The notes beneath the pieces were generated by a model. It searched no databases. It saw nothing but the letters and a program-made list of their open reading frames with translations, and was not told where the DNA came from. Of a stretch of DNA of 41,307 nt, positions 1-8,335 are shown one piece after another. Source of the stretch: Bacteroidales bacterium UBA1205 (GTDB lineage: Bacteria; Bacteroidota; Bacteroidia; Bacteroidales; WCHB1-69); NCBI GenBank assembly GCA_002309615.1, contig DBXT01000044.1, positions 10,180 to 51,486 on the forward strand, in the 5' to 3' direction. The translations under genes and the position numbers were made by a program. Every line of letters starts with the position of its first letter. The stretch's first letter is position 1.

Positions 1-27
1 ACAGGTTCGATTCCTGTCAGGGGTACA
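1..27 (+). tRNA. 3' end of a tRNA, cut by the window edge
   Basis: Positions 1-17 fold as a T-arm: a 5-bp stem (ACAGG/CCTGT) closing a 7-nt loop TTCGATT, which fits the T-loop consensus TTCRANY. Positions 18-24 (CAGGGGT) would be the 3' acceptor strand and A25 the discriminator base. The next bases are CAT, so CCA is not encoded. The anticodon lies outside the window, so the isotype cannot be given; the 5' acceptor strand should read ACCCCTG. Confidence 0.8.
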
Positions 28-107
28 TTTTTACAACTATTTGAATATAAATAGATTATAAATATATCGCAAATTTGAACACCTTTTTCAAACCAATATA
101 GCTTACT

Positions 108-3100
108 ATGACTTTAAACGGATTAAAATTTGCAAACAAAGCCAATTGGACATATCTCTGCATAGGGCTATTACTATTGGTATTTTGCATATTTTTCTCA
201 TACAGCGGCCATATCAAATCGCTTCAGAACAATCAACACAAAGCGTATCAGCAAACATTTATTGAAAAAGAAACCGCATTATATCAATCGCTACAAAGAT
301 TGGTGCAGGATTCCGCTATGTTGAATATCAAAAATCTATATGAATATTGCCAACGCAATAATTTGCTATCCCAATATAGAATAGTAATATACGATAGTAC
401 GCAATTGCTTTCGTGGTCAAGTGAAAAGCAAAATTTTCCGCTTAATTACCATGAATATTCCTATAAGCCGCTGGAATATGTAAACGGAGAATGGCTTTAT
501 GTTTGCCGTGTACAATATGGTCAAAGGGTATGTTGCGGGGCTATTTTACTTGACAAAATTAAACAAAGCAACATTTTTAACAAACAATTCTGTATCAAAA
601 TACACCCGTTGAACTCCCATGAGGGTAAACCTATTTACAACCAACAAGGGCAAAAGGTGTTTAATTTAACCATTGCTCCTGATGTTCATAAAAAAATCAC
701 CGAATCGCTTTTGTTTTTTGTATTATGGATATTGTCCATCACCTTGTTGATTATATCCTTAATAGGCTTTTTCATGCCCAAAGAACACGGCATGAAACGC
801 AATTTTTTTGTAGGGACGGTAATATTCGTTGTAGAAGGTTTTGTGCAGTTGCGACAATTATTACCTTATCCTGATACGGCTTTATTTTCATCCATTTATT
901 ATTCCTCCTTCTTTCATTCTTTGGGAGATTTGTTATTGAATACTTATACCACCTTGGCATTAGCTATTTGTTTTTCTTTGTTTTTTTACAAAGATGCCTC
1001 CAAGGGTGGTGAAAAAACAAGAATTATTACTGCCATAGTATATTTAATGGTGGTCTTCGCAATGGACTCATTTATGTATTACGTGGCAATAGGAGCTTTA
1101 AGAGATAGTGTGGTAGTATTCAATCCCACTATGATATACAGTTACGATGCCCCGTCTTTTATTGTTTTAACAGCTATGCTGTTTGCTTTGTGTACCATAT
1201 TGGTGATTAGCGACAAAACCATATCATTGGTAAAAAATATGGTGACAGACACAAAAAAATCATTGAATATATTAATCATCACTTTCTCCATATTTTTGTT
1301 GTCAGCATTGATATACGCTATTAAAATGAAACGCCTCGGGGGTTATGAGGTTTCATTTGTTATGGCTATACTTATCTATGCCTTGCTTATTTTTAAAAAT
1401 TATAAAGGAAAAGACTTTAACTTGCTCTGCACATGGGGTCCGTACGTATTGATTGCCATTATGATATGCTCTGTAGGAAATCACCAAATCAATCTCAGAC
1501 GGCAAGCTTATAAAGAAAACCTTACCGAAATGTTGGGGTCTAACAATAATCCTTATCTCTTTTATAATTTTGCCCAATTGGCGGAAAATTGGAAACAAGA
1601 TACCATTATAAGCAATTTCTTTATTACCAATCAAATTCGAGAAAGCGAAATTAAGCATTTCATTATAGATAAATACCTGAGTGATTACATTAAAAAATAC
1701 AATGTAAACATTTACCTGTATCACACCGATAATCCACAAGAAATGCAAGCTATGCAGAAAAAAATGAATAATTATGTAAGCATAGACAGCCTTCCTAATG
1801 AAGTGTGTTTCCGCCGTGTGGGTTTCGGTCAATCGGAATATATGATAAAAGTACCCATTAAAGCGGAATCGGTGAAAAAAGGGTATTTATTGGTATTATT
1901 ACGACATCTTGTACAAGGATACCTTTTGACAGATGAAACCTTGCAAAGAGACGGGGCCAACTGCTCTTTCGCTTGTTATGAAAACAACCATTTGCAATAC
2001 AATATCATCAATCATGCCAATTTAAAATATGAATCGGATATCAGCAATTACCATTTGGATACACTATATTCAGGCATGCAGTTTACTCAAAACAGATACA
2101 ATCACAGTGTATTTATACAAAATAAAATGGTTTTCCTGGTTACCGATGAGGTTTCCATATGGGAAAAAATATCTTTTTTTGTAATTGTGATGTTGCTACA
2201 ATGCCTTCTCAACATTATTCCCATTAGTATAGAGTGGGCATTAAATAAAAATATTAAGCACGATAACTCTGTGCAAAGAACCCTGAACAGATTTATATTG
2301 ATCATTGCTTTTGTGATCATACTTATAGTTTTGATATTCAGCTTTATATTTTTTAATAACCTGAATCAGAGCAGCGACCAGAAAATTCGCACCAATTTAA
2401 TCAGCCGATTACACCAAACCGTGGACAAAACCATCAGCGGCAACAACGTCAACGGTAGTTTGGACGATAGTGCGTTGGTTTTGATTGACAAAGAATTGAA
2501 TCAGATGAACTTCAACACTATAGATTTGCTATTTTACAATGCAAAAGGGCAAAACGTGTTGAGTTACGGCAAAGGAATATTGTTCAGCACAAAAATAGAT
2601 CCTTTGATATATGTAAAAATGACCGAAGATAAATTACTGTCCATTACCTTGGAACGTGTACTTTATGATGTAAAATATAAATACATTACGCAACCTATCA
2701 AAGGGGCAACAGGGGAAATTATCGGCTATATGTCTATGCCGTACCAAGTAATGCCTTTGTTGAACGTGATGGATGCAAAGCAAGGACAAATGGTTATAAA
2801 ATTTTTAATTATTTGTTTGGTTGCCATAATATTGATATTATTTGCTTCCATTATGTTCATCCGATGGCTTATTAACCCGTTAATGCAGGTTTCCGACAGC
2901 CTGTCGGAAATCAATTTGGGCGATTCGCTAAGCCTTTTGCCCGAAACACGAGACGATGAAGTGGGCAAACTTGTATTGAATTACAATAAATTGATAAGCA
3001 GACTTAAAAACAGTGTTGAATTGTTGGAATCCACCTCACAAAACACGGCATGGAGGGAAATGGCCAAACAGGTGGCTCACGAGATAAAAAATCCTTTGAC

Positions 3101-3737
3101 CCCCATCCGTTTAAAAACACAACTTATCCAACGCAAATGGAGTGAAGAAAAGGTAAGTAAAGATGAAATGAACGCCTATTTCAATATGGTGATAGAACAA
3201 ACCGACGCACTCACGCAAATAGCCTCCTCCTTTTCTCGATATGCTTCTGTTGATCAAGAAAACATGGAATTGGTTAACCTGTGCGACATCATAAAAATAG
3301 TGGTGGATATGTACCAGAATAAAAACAATGCCAATGTGTTTATTCTGGAATATTATGAAACCAATCCTTGTTTGGCCGTAACCGACAAAAACAACATGAT
3401 ACGCGTTTTTAACAATTTAATACAAAACGCCATACAAGCTAAACGCGAAAAAAGTATCATCATAAAAATTCATATTCAACCCTATGGGGACAAAATGTGG
3501 CAGATATTGGTTTCGGATAACGGCATAGGTATACCCGATGACATCAAAGAAAAAATATTCCGTCCCAACTTCACCACCAAAACCTCGGGAACAGGTTTGG
3601 GACTGGCTATAGTAAAAAATATCATCACCTCTCAAGGCGGTAGCATTAGTTTTGAATCGCAAAAAAACGAAGGCACCACATTTAACATCATATATCCTAA
3701 GTACATAGAAGAAGATTCCACACTACCAACGCCCTAA
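108..3737 (+). CDS. Large NtrY-like membrane sensor histidine kinase
   Basis: A 1209-residue sensor kinase. The N-terminal half is membrane-rich: a first segment near residues 15-32, an extracytoplasmic stretch to about 195, a cluster of hydrophobic segments to about 460, then a second extracytoplasmic region, another membrane segment near 700-745 and one near 900-925. A HAMP region follows (about 925-980). The kinase core is intact: H-box AHEIKNP with H991 as the expected phosphorylation site, N-box ending at N1107, G1 box with D1137-N-G1139, and G2 box GTGLGLAI. The layout of HAMP followed by an H-box with AHEIKNPLTPI resembles NtrY kinases, which phosphorylate NtrC-type regulators. No response regulator lies next to it, so the partner and signal are unknown. 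It is far longer than ordinary NtrY because of the extended membrane and sensing region. The start is the ATG 80 bp after the tRNA. Confidence 0.88.
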   Translation: MTLNGLKFANKANWTYLCIGLLLLVFCIFFSYSGHIKSLQNNQHKAYQQTFIEKETALYQSLQRLVQDSAMLNIKNLYEYCQRNNLLSQYRIVIYDSTQLLSWSSEKQNFPLNYHEYSYKPLEYVNGEWLYVCRVQYGQRVCCGAILLDKIKQSNIFNKQFCIKIHPLNSHEGKPIYNQQGQKVFNLTIAPDVHKKITESLLFFVLWILSITLLIISLIGFFMPKEHGMKRNFFVGTVIFVVEGFVQLRQLLPYPDTALFSSIYYSSFFHSLGDLLLNTYTTLALAICFSLFFYKDASKGGEKTRIITAIVYLMVVFAMDSFMYYVAIGALRDSVVVFNPTMIYSYDAPSFIVLTAMLFALCTILVISDKTISLVKNMVTDTKKSLNILIITFSIFLLSALIYAIKMKRLGGYEVSFVMAILIYALLIFKNYKGKDFNLLCTWGPYVLIAIMICSVGNHQINLRRQAYKENLTEMLGSNNNPYLFYNFAQLAENWKQDTIISNFFITNQIRESEIKHFIIDKYLSDYIKKYNVNIYLYHTDNPQEMQAMQKKMNNYVSIDSLPNEVCFRRVGFGQSEYMIKVPIKAESVKKGYLLVLLRHLVQGYLLTDETLQRDGANCSFACYENNHLQYNIINHANLKYESDISNYHLDTLYSGMQFTQNRYNHSVFIQNKMVFLVTDEVSIWEKISFFVIVMLLQCLLNIIPISIEWALNKNIKHDNSVQRTLNRFILIIAFVIILIVLIFSFIFFNNLNQSSDQKIRTNLISRLHQTVDKTISGNNVNGSLDDSALVLIDKELNQMNFNTIDLLFYNAKGQNVLSYGKGILFSTKIDPLIYVKMTEDKLLSITLERVLYDVKYKYITQPIKGATGEIIGYMSMPYQVMPLLNVMDAKQGQMVIKFLIICLVAIILILFASIMFIRWLINPLMQVSDSLSEINLGDSLSLLPETRDDEVGKLVLNYNKLISRLKNSVELLESTSQNTAWREMAKQVAHEIKNPLTPIRLKTQLIQRKWSEEKVSKDEMNAYFNMVIEQTDALTQIASSFSRYASVDQENMELVNLCDIIKIVVDMYQNKNNANVFILEYYETNPCLAVTDKNNMIRVFNNLIQNAIQAKREKSIIIKIHIQPYGDKMWQILVSDNGIGIPDDIKEKIFRPNFTTKTSGTGLGLAIVKNIITSQGGSISFESQKNEGTTFNIIYPKYIEEDSTLPTP

Positions 3738-3799
3738 AATAAAGCACCGGATTTTCTATAGCCATAAAAAAGTAAAATAACGAGAGTTCATAATCTTTC

Positions 3800-5188
3800 T
3801 TATTGATTGCTCTTTGCCAATTCTTTATATATTTTTATGGCAAACGGCAAAGTAAATAAAAAAGTAAGCACATCGGCTATGGCTTGTGTTGCCTCCAAAC
3901 CTTGCAATCCTGCTATAGAAGGAACTATCAATAAAATGGGGATAAAAAACAAACCCTGCCGGCATAATGATAAAACGGTGGCGGGGAACACTCTGCCGAT
4001 GGTTTGAAAAAGCATATTGGTGGCTGTGGTGAGTCCTATAAGCGGAAATGCCAAACACTGCCATCTCAGCACTCGTGTTCCTATATCTAACAACACTGCA
4101 TCTTCGCTACGGAATACGGCTATCAACTGTGGTGCAAAAATATAACCCGCACTACCCATTATCAATAATATAACTGTTGCCACCGTCATACAAAAAACAT
4201 ACGATTCTTTTACCCTTGCATACAACTTTGCTCCGTAATTAAACCCGCACACCGGTTGGAATCCTTGCCCGAAACCTAATATGACGGAAAACGCAAACAT
4301 CATTATACGTGATACTATGGCAAAAGCCGCTATAGTGGAAGCTTCCTGACCCGCTACGGCATACACTGCCGCCGCTCTATTTAAACAAATGGTGGATATA
4401 CATATCAAACTTTGCCGGCAAAGGGAAGGTAATCCTCCACGTACTATTTCTTTATAGAAATACAAAGCAGGCTTAAAATTTTGGAATTTGATGTGTACAT
4501 TTCCCGCTTTACGAGTACCTAAAAAGAGCAATATGCACGAGAACAGCTGACTTAACAAAGTGGCGAACGAAGCTCCTTTTACTCCCCAATGCAACACAAA
4601 GATAAACAAAGGATCTAAAAATACATTTACAACAGCACCCATTGCCAATCCTACCATTGCATAATTAGCGCTCCCTTGTAATCGCAATTGATTATTCATC
4701 ACCATGGATGTCATCATAAAAGGAGTTGCCAAAAGAATATAAAATAAATATTGATTGGAATAAAGCAATATATCGCTTGTTGACCCCATCATGCGAGACA
4801 AGGGACTGAGAAAACATAATCCTGCTATTGCAGATATTGTTCCTATTATCAAAGCGGTAAAAAATCCGGTGGAAGCCATTTTTGCCGCATTGGTGGTATT
4901 TTGAGCTCCCAATGCTCGAGAAATATAATTCCCGCTACCATGACCTAAAAAAAATCCTATTGCCTGCACAAAAATCATATAGGCAAACGACACGCCTACA
5001 CCTGCGGTGGCCTCCGTGCTCAAATGTCCGATAAAAGCAGCATCCACCACATTGTATATAGCCGTTACCAACATGCTGATAATGGTCGGTATAGCCATTT
5101 TGACAACCAAACGCTTTACCGATGCTCGGGTCATAAGAGCGTATTTTTCCAATTGCTTTTGCTCGTCCGTGTTTGCTGATACCTGCAT
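3800..5188 (-). CDS. MATE family efflux transporter
   Basis: A polytopic inner-membrane protein of 462 residues with about twelve hydrophobic segments in two similar halves, as in MATE (NorM/DinF) cation- or proton-coupled drug/metabolite exporters. Family features include the N-terminal PTIISMLVTAIYNVVDAAFIG stretch in the first helices and the GxGxGNYISRALGAQ-like loop. The reading frame is open upstream to 5272, but a Bacteroidota -7 element at 5208-5215 would start transcription downstream of that longer ATG, so I place the start at the ATG at 5188 (Met-Gln-Val-Ser). The gene is monocistronic, convergent with the histidine kinase and divergent from iorA. Substrate cannot be read from the sequence. 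Confidence 0.9.
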   Translation of the reverse strand: MQVSANTDEQKQLEKYALMTRASVKRLVVKMAIPTIISMLVTAIYNVVDAAFIGHLSTEATAGVGVSFAYMIFVQAIGFFLGHGSGNYISRALGAQNTTNAAKMASTGFFTALIIGTISAIAGLCFLSPLSRMMGSTSDILLYSNQYLFYILLATPFMMTSMVMNNQLRLQGSANYAMVGLAMGAVVNVFLDPLFIFVLHWGVKGASFATLLSQLFSCILLFLGTRKAGNVHIKFQNFKPALYFYKEIVRGGLPSLCRQSLICISTICLNRAAAVYAVAGQEASTIAAFAIVSRIMMFAFSVILGFGQGFQPVCGFNYGAKLYARVKESYVFCMTVATVILLIMGSAGYIFAPQLIAVFRSEDAVLLDIGTRVLRWQCLAFPLIGLTTATNMLFQTIGRVFPATVLSLCRQGLFFIPILLIVPSIAGLQGLEATQAIADVLTFLFTLPFAIKIYKELAKSNQ

Positions 5189-5207
5189 GTGGATATTTCT
5201 AAAAATG

Positions 5208-5215
5208 CAAAGATA
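5208..5215 (-). promoter_or_regulatory. -7 promoter element of the MATE gene
   Basis: Minus strand reads TATCTTTG, matching the Bacteroidota consensus TAnnTTTG. It lies 20 bp upstream of the ATG at 5188 and inside the longer open frame, which argues for the shorter protein. No clear -33 TTTG is seen. Confidence 0.6.
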
Positions 5216-5347
5216 GTTTTTTTTCACCTCATTTTTTAACTTTCCGGCTTGAACTTTTAGTTGATTATTCAACAGAAGGGGATTTTTTTATGTTAAACTT
5301 CTTTGCACATATTTTTAAACATACAAAGTATTTTAAATAAAAAATTG

Positions 5348-5355
5348 TACCTTTG
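5348..5355 (+). promoter_or_regulatory. -7 promoter element of iorAB
   Basis: TACCTTTG, a match to TAnnTTTG, 60 bp upstream of the iorA start in very AT-rich DNA. No good -33 box is visible. Confidence 0.55.
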
Positions 5356-5415
5356 CATATGATATATGCTTTATCAAATAATGTTATTTTTTGAAAATAA
5401 AATATAAATAAAAAT

Positions 5416-7002
5416 ATGCAGAAATTATTGTTATTAGGAGATGAAGCCATTGCTCAAGCATTCATAGATGCAGGAGGCAGTGCCATCAATAGTTATCCGG
5501 GAACTCCGTCAACACAAATCACGGAATATGTTATTAAATCAAAAGAAGCCAAAGAAAAAGGAATAATAGCCAATTGGTGTGCTAATGAAAAAACCGCCTT
5601 GGAAGCTTCTATAGGTGTGGCCTATGCAGGCAAGCGTGCTATGACATGTATGAAACATGTCGGCTTGAATGTATGTGGAGACCCTTTTATGAACGCTGCC
5701 ATTATCGGCACTAAAGGTGTAATAATAGTCGTAGCCGATGACCCCAGCATGTTCTCTTCACAAGACGAACAAGATAGCCGCTATTACGGACATTGGGCTA
5801 TGATACCCATGTTAGAACCCTCCAACCAACAAGAGGCTTATGACATGGTATTCTACGGATATGAATTGTCCGAAAAATTGGGCACTCCTGTATTGTATCG
5901 TATTCCTACCCGCTTGGCTCACAGCCGCGCCGGTGTAGTACGCAAAGAAAGCCGTGCTCAAAATCCGCTTACCAATCCTGAAGATGCAAAATCGTTTGTA
6001 TTGCTCCCTGCCAATGCCAAACGTTTGTATCGTAATTTAATAGACAAACAGCCCGCTTTCATCAAAGCATCGGAAGAATCCGGTTATAACCAATATTTTG
6101 CCGGCACCGACAAAAAATTAGGCATTATCACCAGCGGTATTGCGTATAACTATTTAATGGAGAATTTTACCGACACTCCATGTCCCTATCCTATAGTTAA
6201 AATCACTCAATATCCCTTACCTTACAACATGTTAAGCAAATTGTATGATGAATGTGAGGCGTTGTTGGTATTAGAAGACGGTCAGCCTTTCATAGAAGAA
6301 CACATCAAAGGCTTCTTGGGCAAAGGCAAAAAAGTAATGGGACGTTTGGATGAAACCATCCGAAGAGATGGTGAAATGAATGCCGAAAAAATAGCCAAAG
6401 CATTAAAAAGAGAGATGCCGTCAGGCATGCCTGTTCCTAATGTTGTTACCAACCGTCCTCCCGCATTGTGCCAAGGTTGTCCTCATATAGACAGCTACAA
6501 TGCTTTAAATGCCGTAATGGAAAAATACGAGCACGGAAAGGTTTTCGGTGATATCGGTTGCTATACTTTAGGTTTTAATATGAAAGCCATTGACACCACC
6601 GTATGTATGGGTGCTTCCATTACCATGGCTAAAGGTGCATCGGAAGTAGGTATATTCCCTTCTGTTGCTGTTATAGGCGATGGCACTTTTGGTCATAGCG
6701 GTATGACAGGTCTTTTGGATTGTGTAAACGAAAAAGCCAATGTGGTGGTGGTAATATTAGACAACGATATTACAGCCATGACAGGAGGCCAGCCTTCATC
6801 GGCTCATAATAAAATCCGCCGTATTTGCGAAGGCTTGGGCGTAGCTGCGGAACACATTCGTGACATTATCCCGTTGCCTAAAAATCATGACGAAAATGTA
6901 AAAATAATAGAAGAAGAAGTTGCTTACAACGGTGTTTCTGTAATTATTCCTCACCGCACATGCTTGGTGGAATTAAAAAAACACTTGGGTGAGAAAAAAT
7001 AA
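5416..7002 (+). CDS. iorA: Indolepyruvate ferredoxin oxidoreductase, alpha subunit (short form)
   Basis: 528 residues. With IorB it oxidatively decarboxylates aryl pyruvates (indolepyruvate, phenylpyruvate) to aryl-CoA using thiamine diphosphate, passing electrons to ferredoxin in anaerobes. The N-terminal pyruvate:ferredoxin oxidoreductase-like domain is recognisable from the start (GDEAIAQAFIDAG, SYPGTPST, CMKHVGLNV). A CQGC motif holds C352 and C355, and the TPP-binding motif begins GDG at 421-423 and runs to an LDND segment. The C-terminal ferredoxin-like domain with two [4Fe-4S] sites found in archaeal IorA (over 600 residues) is absent; the protein ends shortly after the TPP domain. The gene is followed 30 bp later by iorB, the normal partner. 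Confidence 0.93.
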   Translation: MQKLLLLGDEAIAQAFIDAGGSAINSYPGTPSTQITEYVIKSKEAKEKGIIANWCANEKTALEASIGVAYAGKRAMTCMKHVGLNVCGDPFMNAAIIGTKGVIIVVADDPSMFSSQDEQDSRYYGHWAMIPMLEPSNQQEAYDMVFYGYELSEKLGTPVLYRIPTRLAHSRAGVVRKESRAQNPLTNPEDAKSFVLLPANAKRLYRNLIDKQPAFIKASEESGYNQYFAGTDKKLGIITSGIAYNYLMENFTDTPCPYPIVKITQYPLPYNMLSKLYDECEALLVLEDGQPFIEEHIKGFLGKGKKVMGRLDETIRRDGEMNAEKIAKALKREMPSGMPVPNVVTNRPPALCQGCPHIDSYNALNAVMEKYEHGKVFGDIGCYTLGFNMKAIDTTVCMGASITMAKGASEVGIFPSVAVIGDGTFGHSGMTGLLDCVNEKANVVVVILDNDITAMTGGQPSSAHNKIRRICEGLGVAAEHIRDIIPLPKNHDENVKIIEEEVAYNGVSVIIPHRTCLVELKKHLGEKK

Positions 7003-7032
7003 GTAATATTAAAATTGATAGGAGATATTAAA

Positions 7033-7599
7033 ATGAAAAAAGATATCATATTATGCGGTGTAGGAGGTGACGGTATAGTATCTGTAGCCAAAATTATATC
7101 CGATGCTGCTCTAAACGAAAATTTATATTTAAAACAATCGGAAATACATGGTATGTCACAACGCGGCGGTTCAGTATTTTCTCACCTGCGTTTGTCCGAT
7201 AAACCCATATTTGCCGATGTTATTCCTGAAGGCTACGCAGATATCATTCTTTCTTCCGAACCCATGGAAGCACTCAGGTATTTGCCTTTTTTGAACGCAT
7301 CAGGCTGCGTTATCACCAATTCCGAACCTTTTGTCAATATCACTAACTATCCTCCTATGGAAGAAGTAAATGCGGAATTGGCAAAAATTAAAAATTGCGT
7401 CAAAATAAATGCTAATGAAATAGCTAAACAAGTTAACGCCCGCTCCAATATGGTGCTTTTGGGCGCTGCCGTTCCTTATTTGGGAATAGATATTACCAAA
7501 TTGGAAGATGCCATTCATCATATATTTGACCGCAAAGGCGAGGCTGTGGTAAAAGCGAATTTAGACGCTATTCACGCAGGATTTAACGCAAGTAAATAA
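7033..7599 (+). CDS. iorB: Indolepyruvate ferredoxin oxidoreductase, beta subunit
   Basis: 188 residues, the gamma-type domain (pyruvate/2-oxoacid:ferredoxin oxidoreductase catalytic family). It starts KDIILCGVGGDGIVSVAKII, the glycine-rich opening of this family, and holds the conserved EIHGMSQRGGSVFSHLR segment. The frame is open from an ATG at 7015, but the ATG at 7033 is preferred: GGAGA at 7021-7025 sits at Shine-Dalgarno spacing and the protein then begins like its relatives. It forms a two-gene operon with iorA and is closed by a terminator 27 bp downstream. Confidence 0.93.
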   Translation: MKKDIILCGVGGDGIVSVAKIISDAALNENLYLKQSEIHGMSQRGGSVFSHLRLSDKPIFADVIPEGYADIILSSEPMEALRYLPFLNASGCVITNSEPFVNITNYPPMEEVNAELAKIKNCVKINANEIAKQVNARSNMVLLGAAVPYLGIDITKLEDAIHHIFDRKGEAVVKANLDAIHAGFNASK

Positions 7600-7626
7600 A
7601 GTTTTTGTTATCATAATTTATTTTTG

Positions 7627-7651
7627 GCGGGTTGAATAACCCGCTTTTTTT
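7627..7651 (+). terminator. Intrinsic terminator of iorAB
   Basis: Perfect 7-bp stem GCGGGTT/AACCCGC with a GAAT loop, followed by seven T residues, directly downstream of iorB. Confidence 0.88.
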
Positions 7652-7660
7652 ATATAAAAA

Positions 7661-7688
7661 AAATCCCCAACTTCGGTTGGGGATTTTT
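7661..7688. terminator. Bidirectional terminator between iorB and hsp20
   Basis: Stem AATCCCCAAC/GTTGGGGATT closing a TTCG tetraloop. An A-tract precedes the stem and a T-tract follows, so it can end transcripts on both strands: the hsp20 transcript from the right and any readthrough from iorAB. Confidence 0.85.
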
Positions 7689-7698
7689 ATGATTTATA

Positions 7699-8142
7699 TT
7701 ATTGAATTTCAACGAGCTTTATAGGCTTTTTAGCAGAATCTTGCATCTTGGGTAAAAATACATTTAACACTCCGTTGTCCATTTTGGCAGAAATATTTTC
7801 TTTTTCTACATTATCGGGCAACAACAAATTCTGTTCAAAATGATTGTAACTGAATTCATGACGAAGGTATTTACACCCGTGTTTGCGATTTTTATCTTCT
7901 GTTTCATTTTTGCGTTCCATGGTTATCACCAATTCGTTTTGATCGTTTACATGAATCTTAAAATCCTCTTTGGTCATGCCAGGAGCGGCTATTTCCACAT
8001 GATATTGCTTTTCATCTTCCACCACGTTAATAGCAGGAGAAGTCATTGCTGCAGCTCTCATTATCGGCCATTCTTCACTGAATAAATCATTGAACAGACT
8101 CGGCATCCAACTTGTTTCGTTTTTTTTATTAATTGGTAACAT
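7699..8142 (-). CDS. Small heat-shock protein, Hsp20/alpha-crystallin family
   Basis: 147 residues, the normal size of bacterial Hsp20, an ATP-independent holdase that binds unfolding proteins in the cytoplasm. The alpha-crystallin domain spans about residues 38-145. It opens with PAINVVEDEKQYHVEIAAPGM-type sequence and ends with GVLNVFLPK, the A-x-x-x-n-GVL motif that closes beta-9. The short N-terminal arm has SWMPSLFNDLF, a hydrophobic segment used in oligomer assembly. It stands alone between a bidirectional terminator and a 193-bp leader that contains phased direct repeats (8255-8286), so stress-dependent control is likely. Confidence 0.93.
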   Translation of the reverse strand: MLPINKKNETSWMPSLFNDLFSEEWPIMRAAAMTSPAINVVEDEKQYHVEIAAPGMTKEDFKIHVNDQNELVITMERKNETEDKNRKHGCKYLRHEFSYNHFEQNLLLPDNVEKENISAKMDNGVLNVFLPKMQDSAKKPIKLVEIQ

Positions 8143-8254
8143 AATATAATAATTTTTTATTCATTCGCCTCAGTCTGAAGTTCTATCCCAAACTTCATGG
8201 GCTTTCGGTTTTTACTTTTTATCTATTCAAATTGTATACCAAGCCCGAAAACAA

Positions 8255-8286
8255 GCCAAATTGACATAAAACCTGCCTTTTTGACA
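8255..8286 (-). promoter_or_regulatory. Phased direct repeats upstream of hsp20
   Basis: Two copies of GCCnnnTTGACA (8255-8266 and 8275-8286; on the gene's strand TGTCAAnnnGGC) start exactly 20 bp apart, about two helical turns, some 113-144 bp before the hsp20 start. This spacing suits a regulator binding one face of the DNA. The regulator is not identified. Confidence 0.45.
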
Positions 8287-8335
8287 CAGCCGGCGTTTTT
8301 TTAATTTAAAACAAATATTTATGATGGATTAACGG

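Noticed and set aside
5265..5450. 61-codon minus-strand frame in the iorA leader
   Set aside because: It overlaps the iorA promoter and start, with no coding signal.
8240..8260. A sigma-54 type promoter before hsp20 (TTTGGC...GGGCTTGG)
   Set aside because: The GG-to-GC spacing is one base too long for the -24/-12 consensus.
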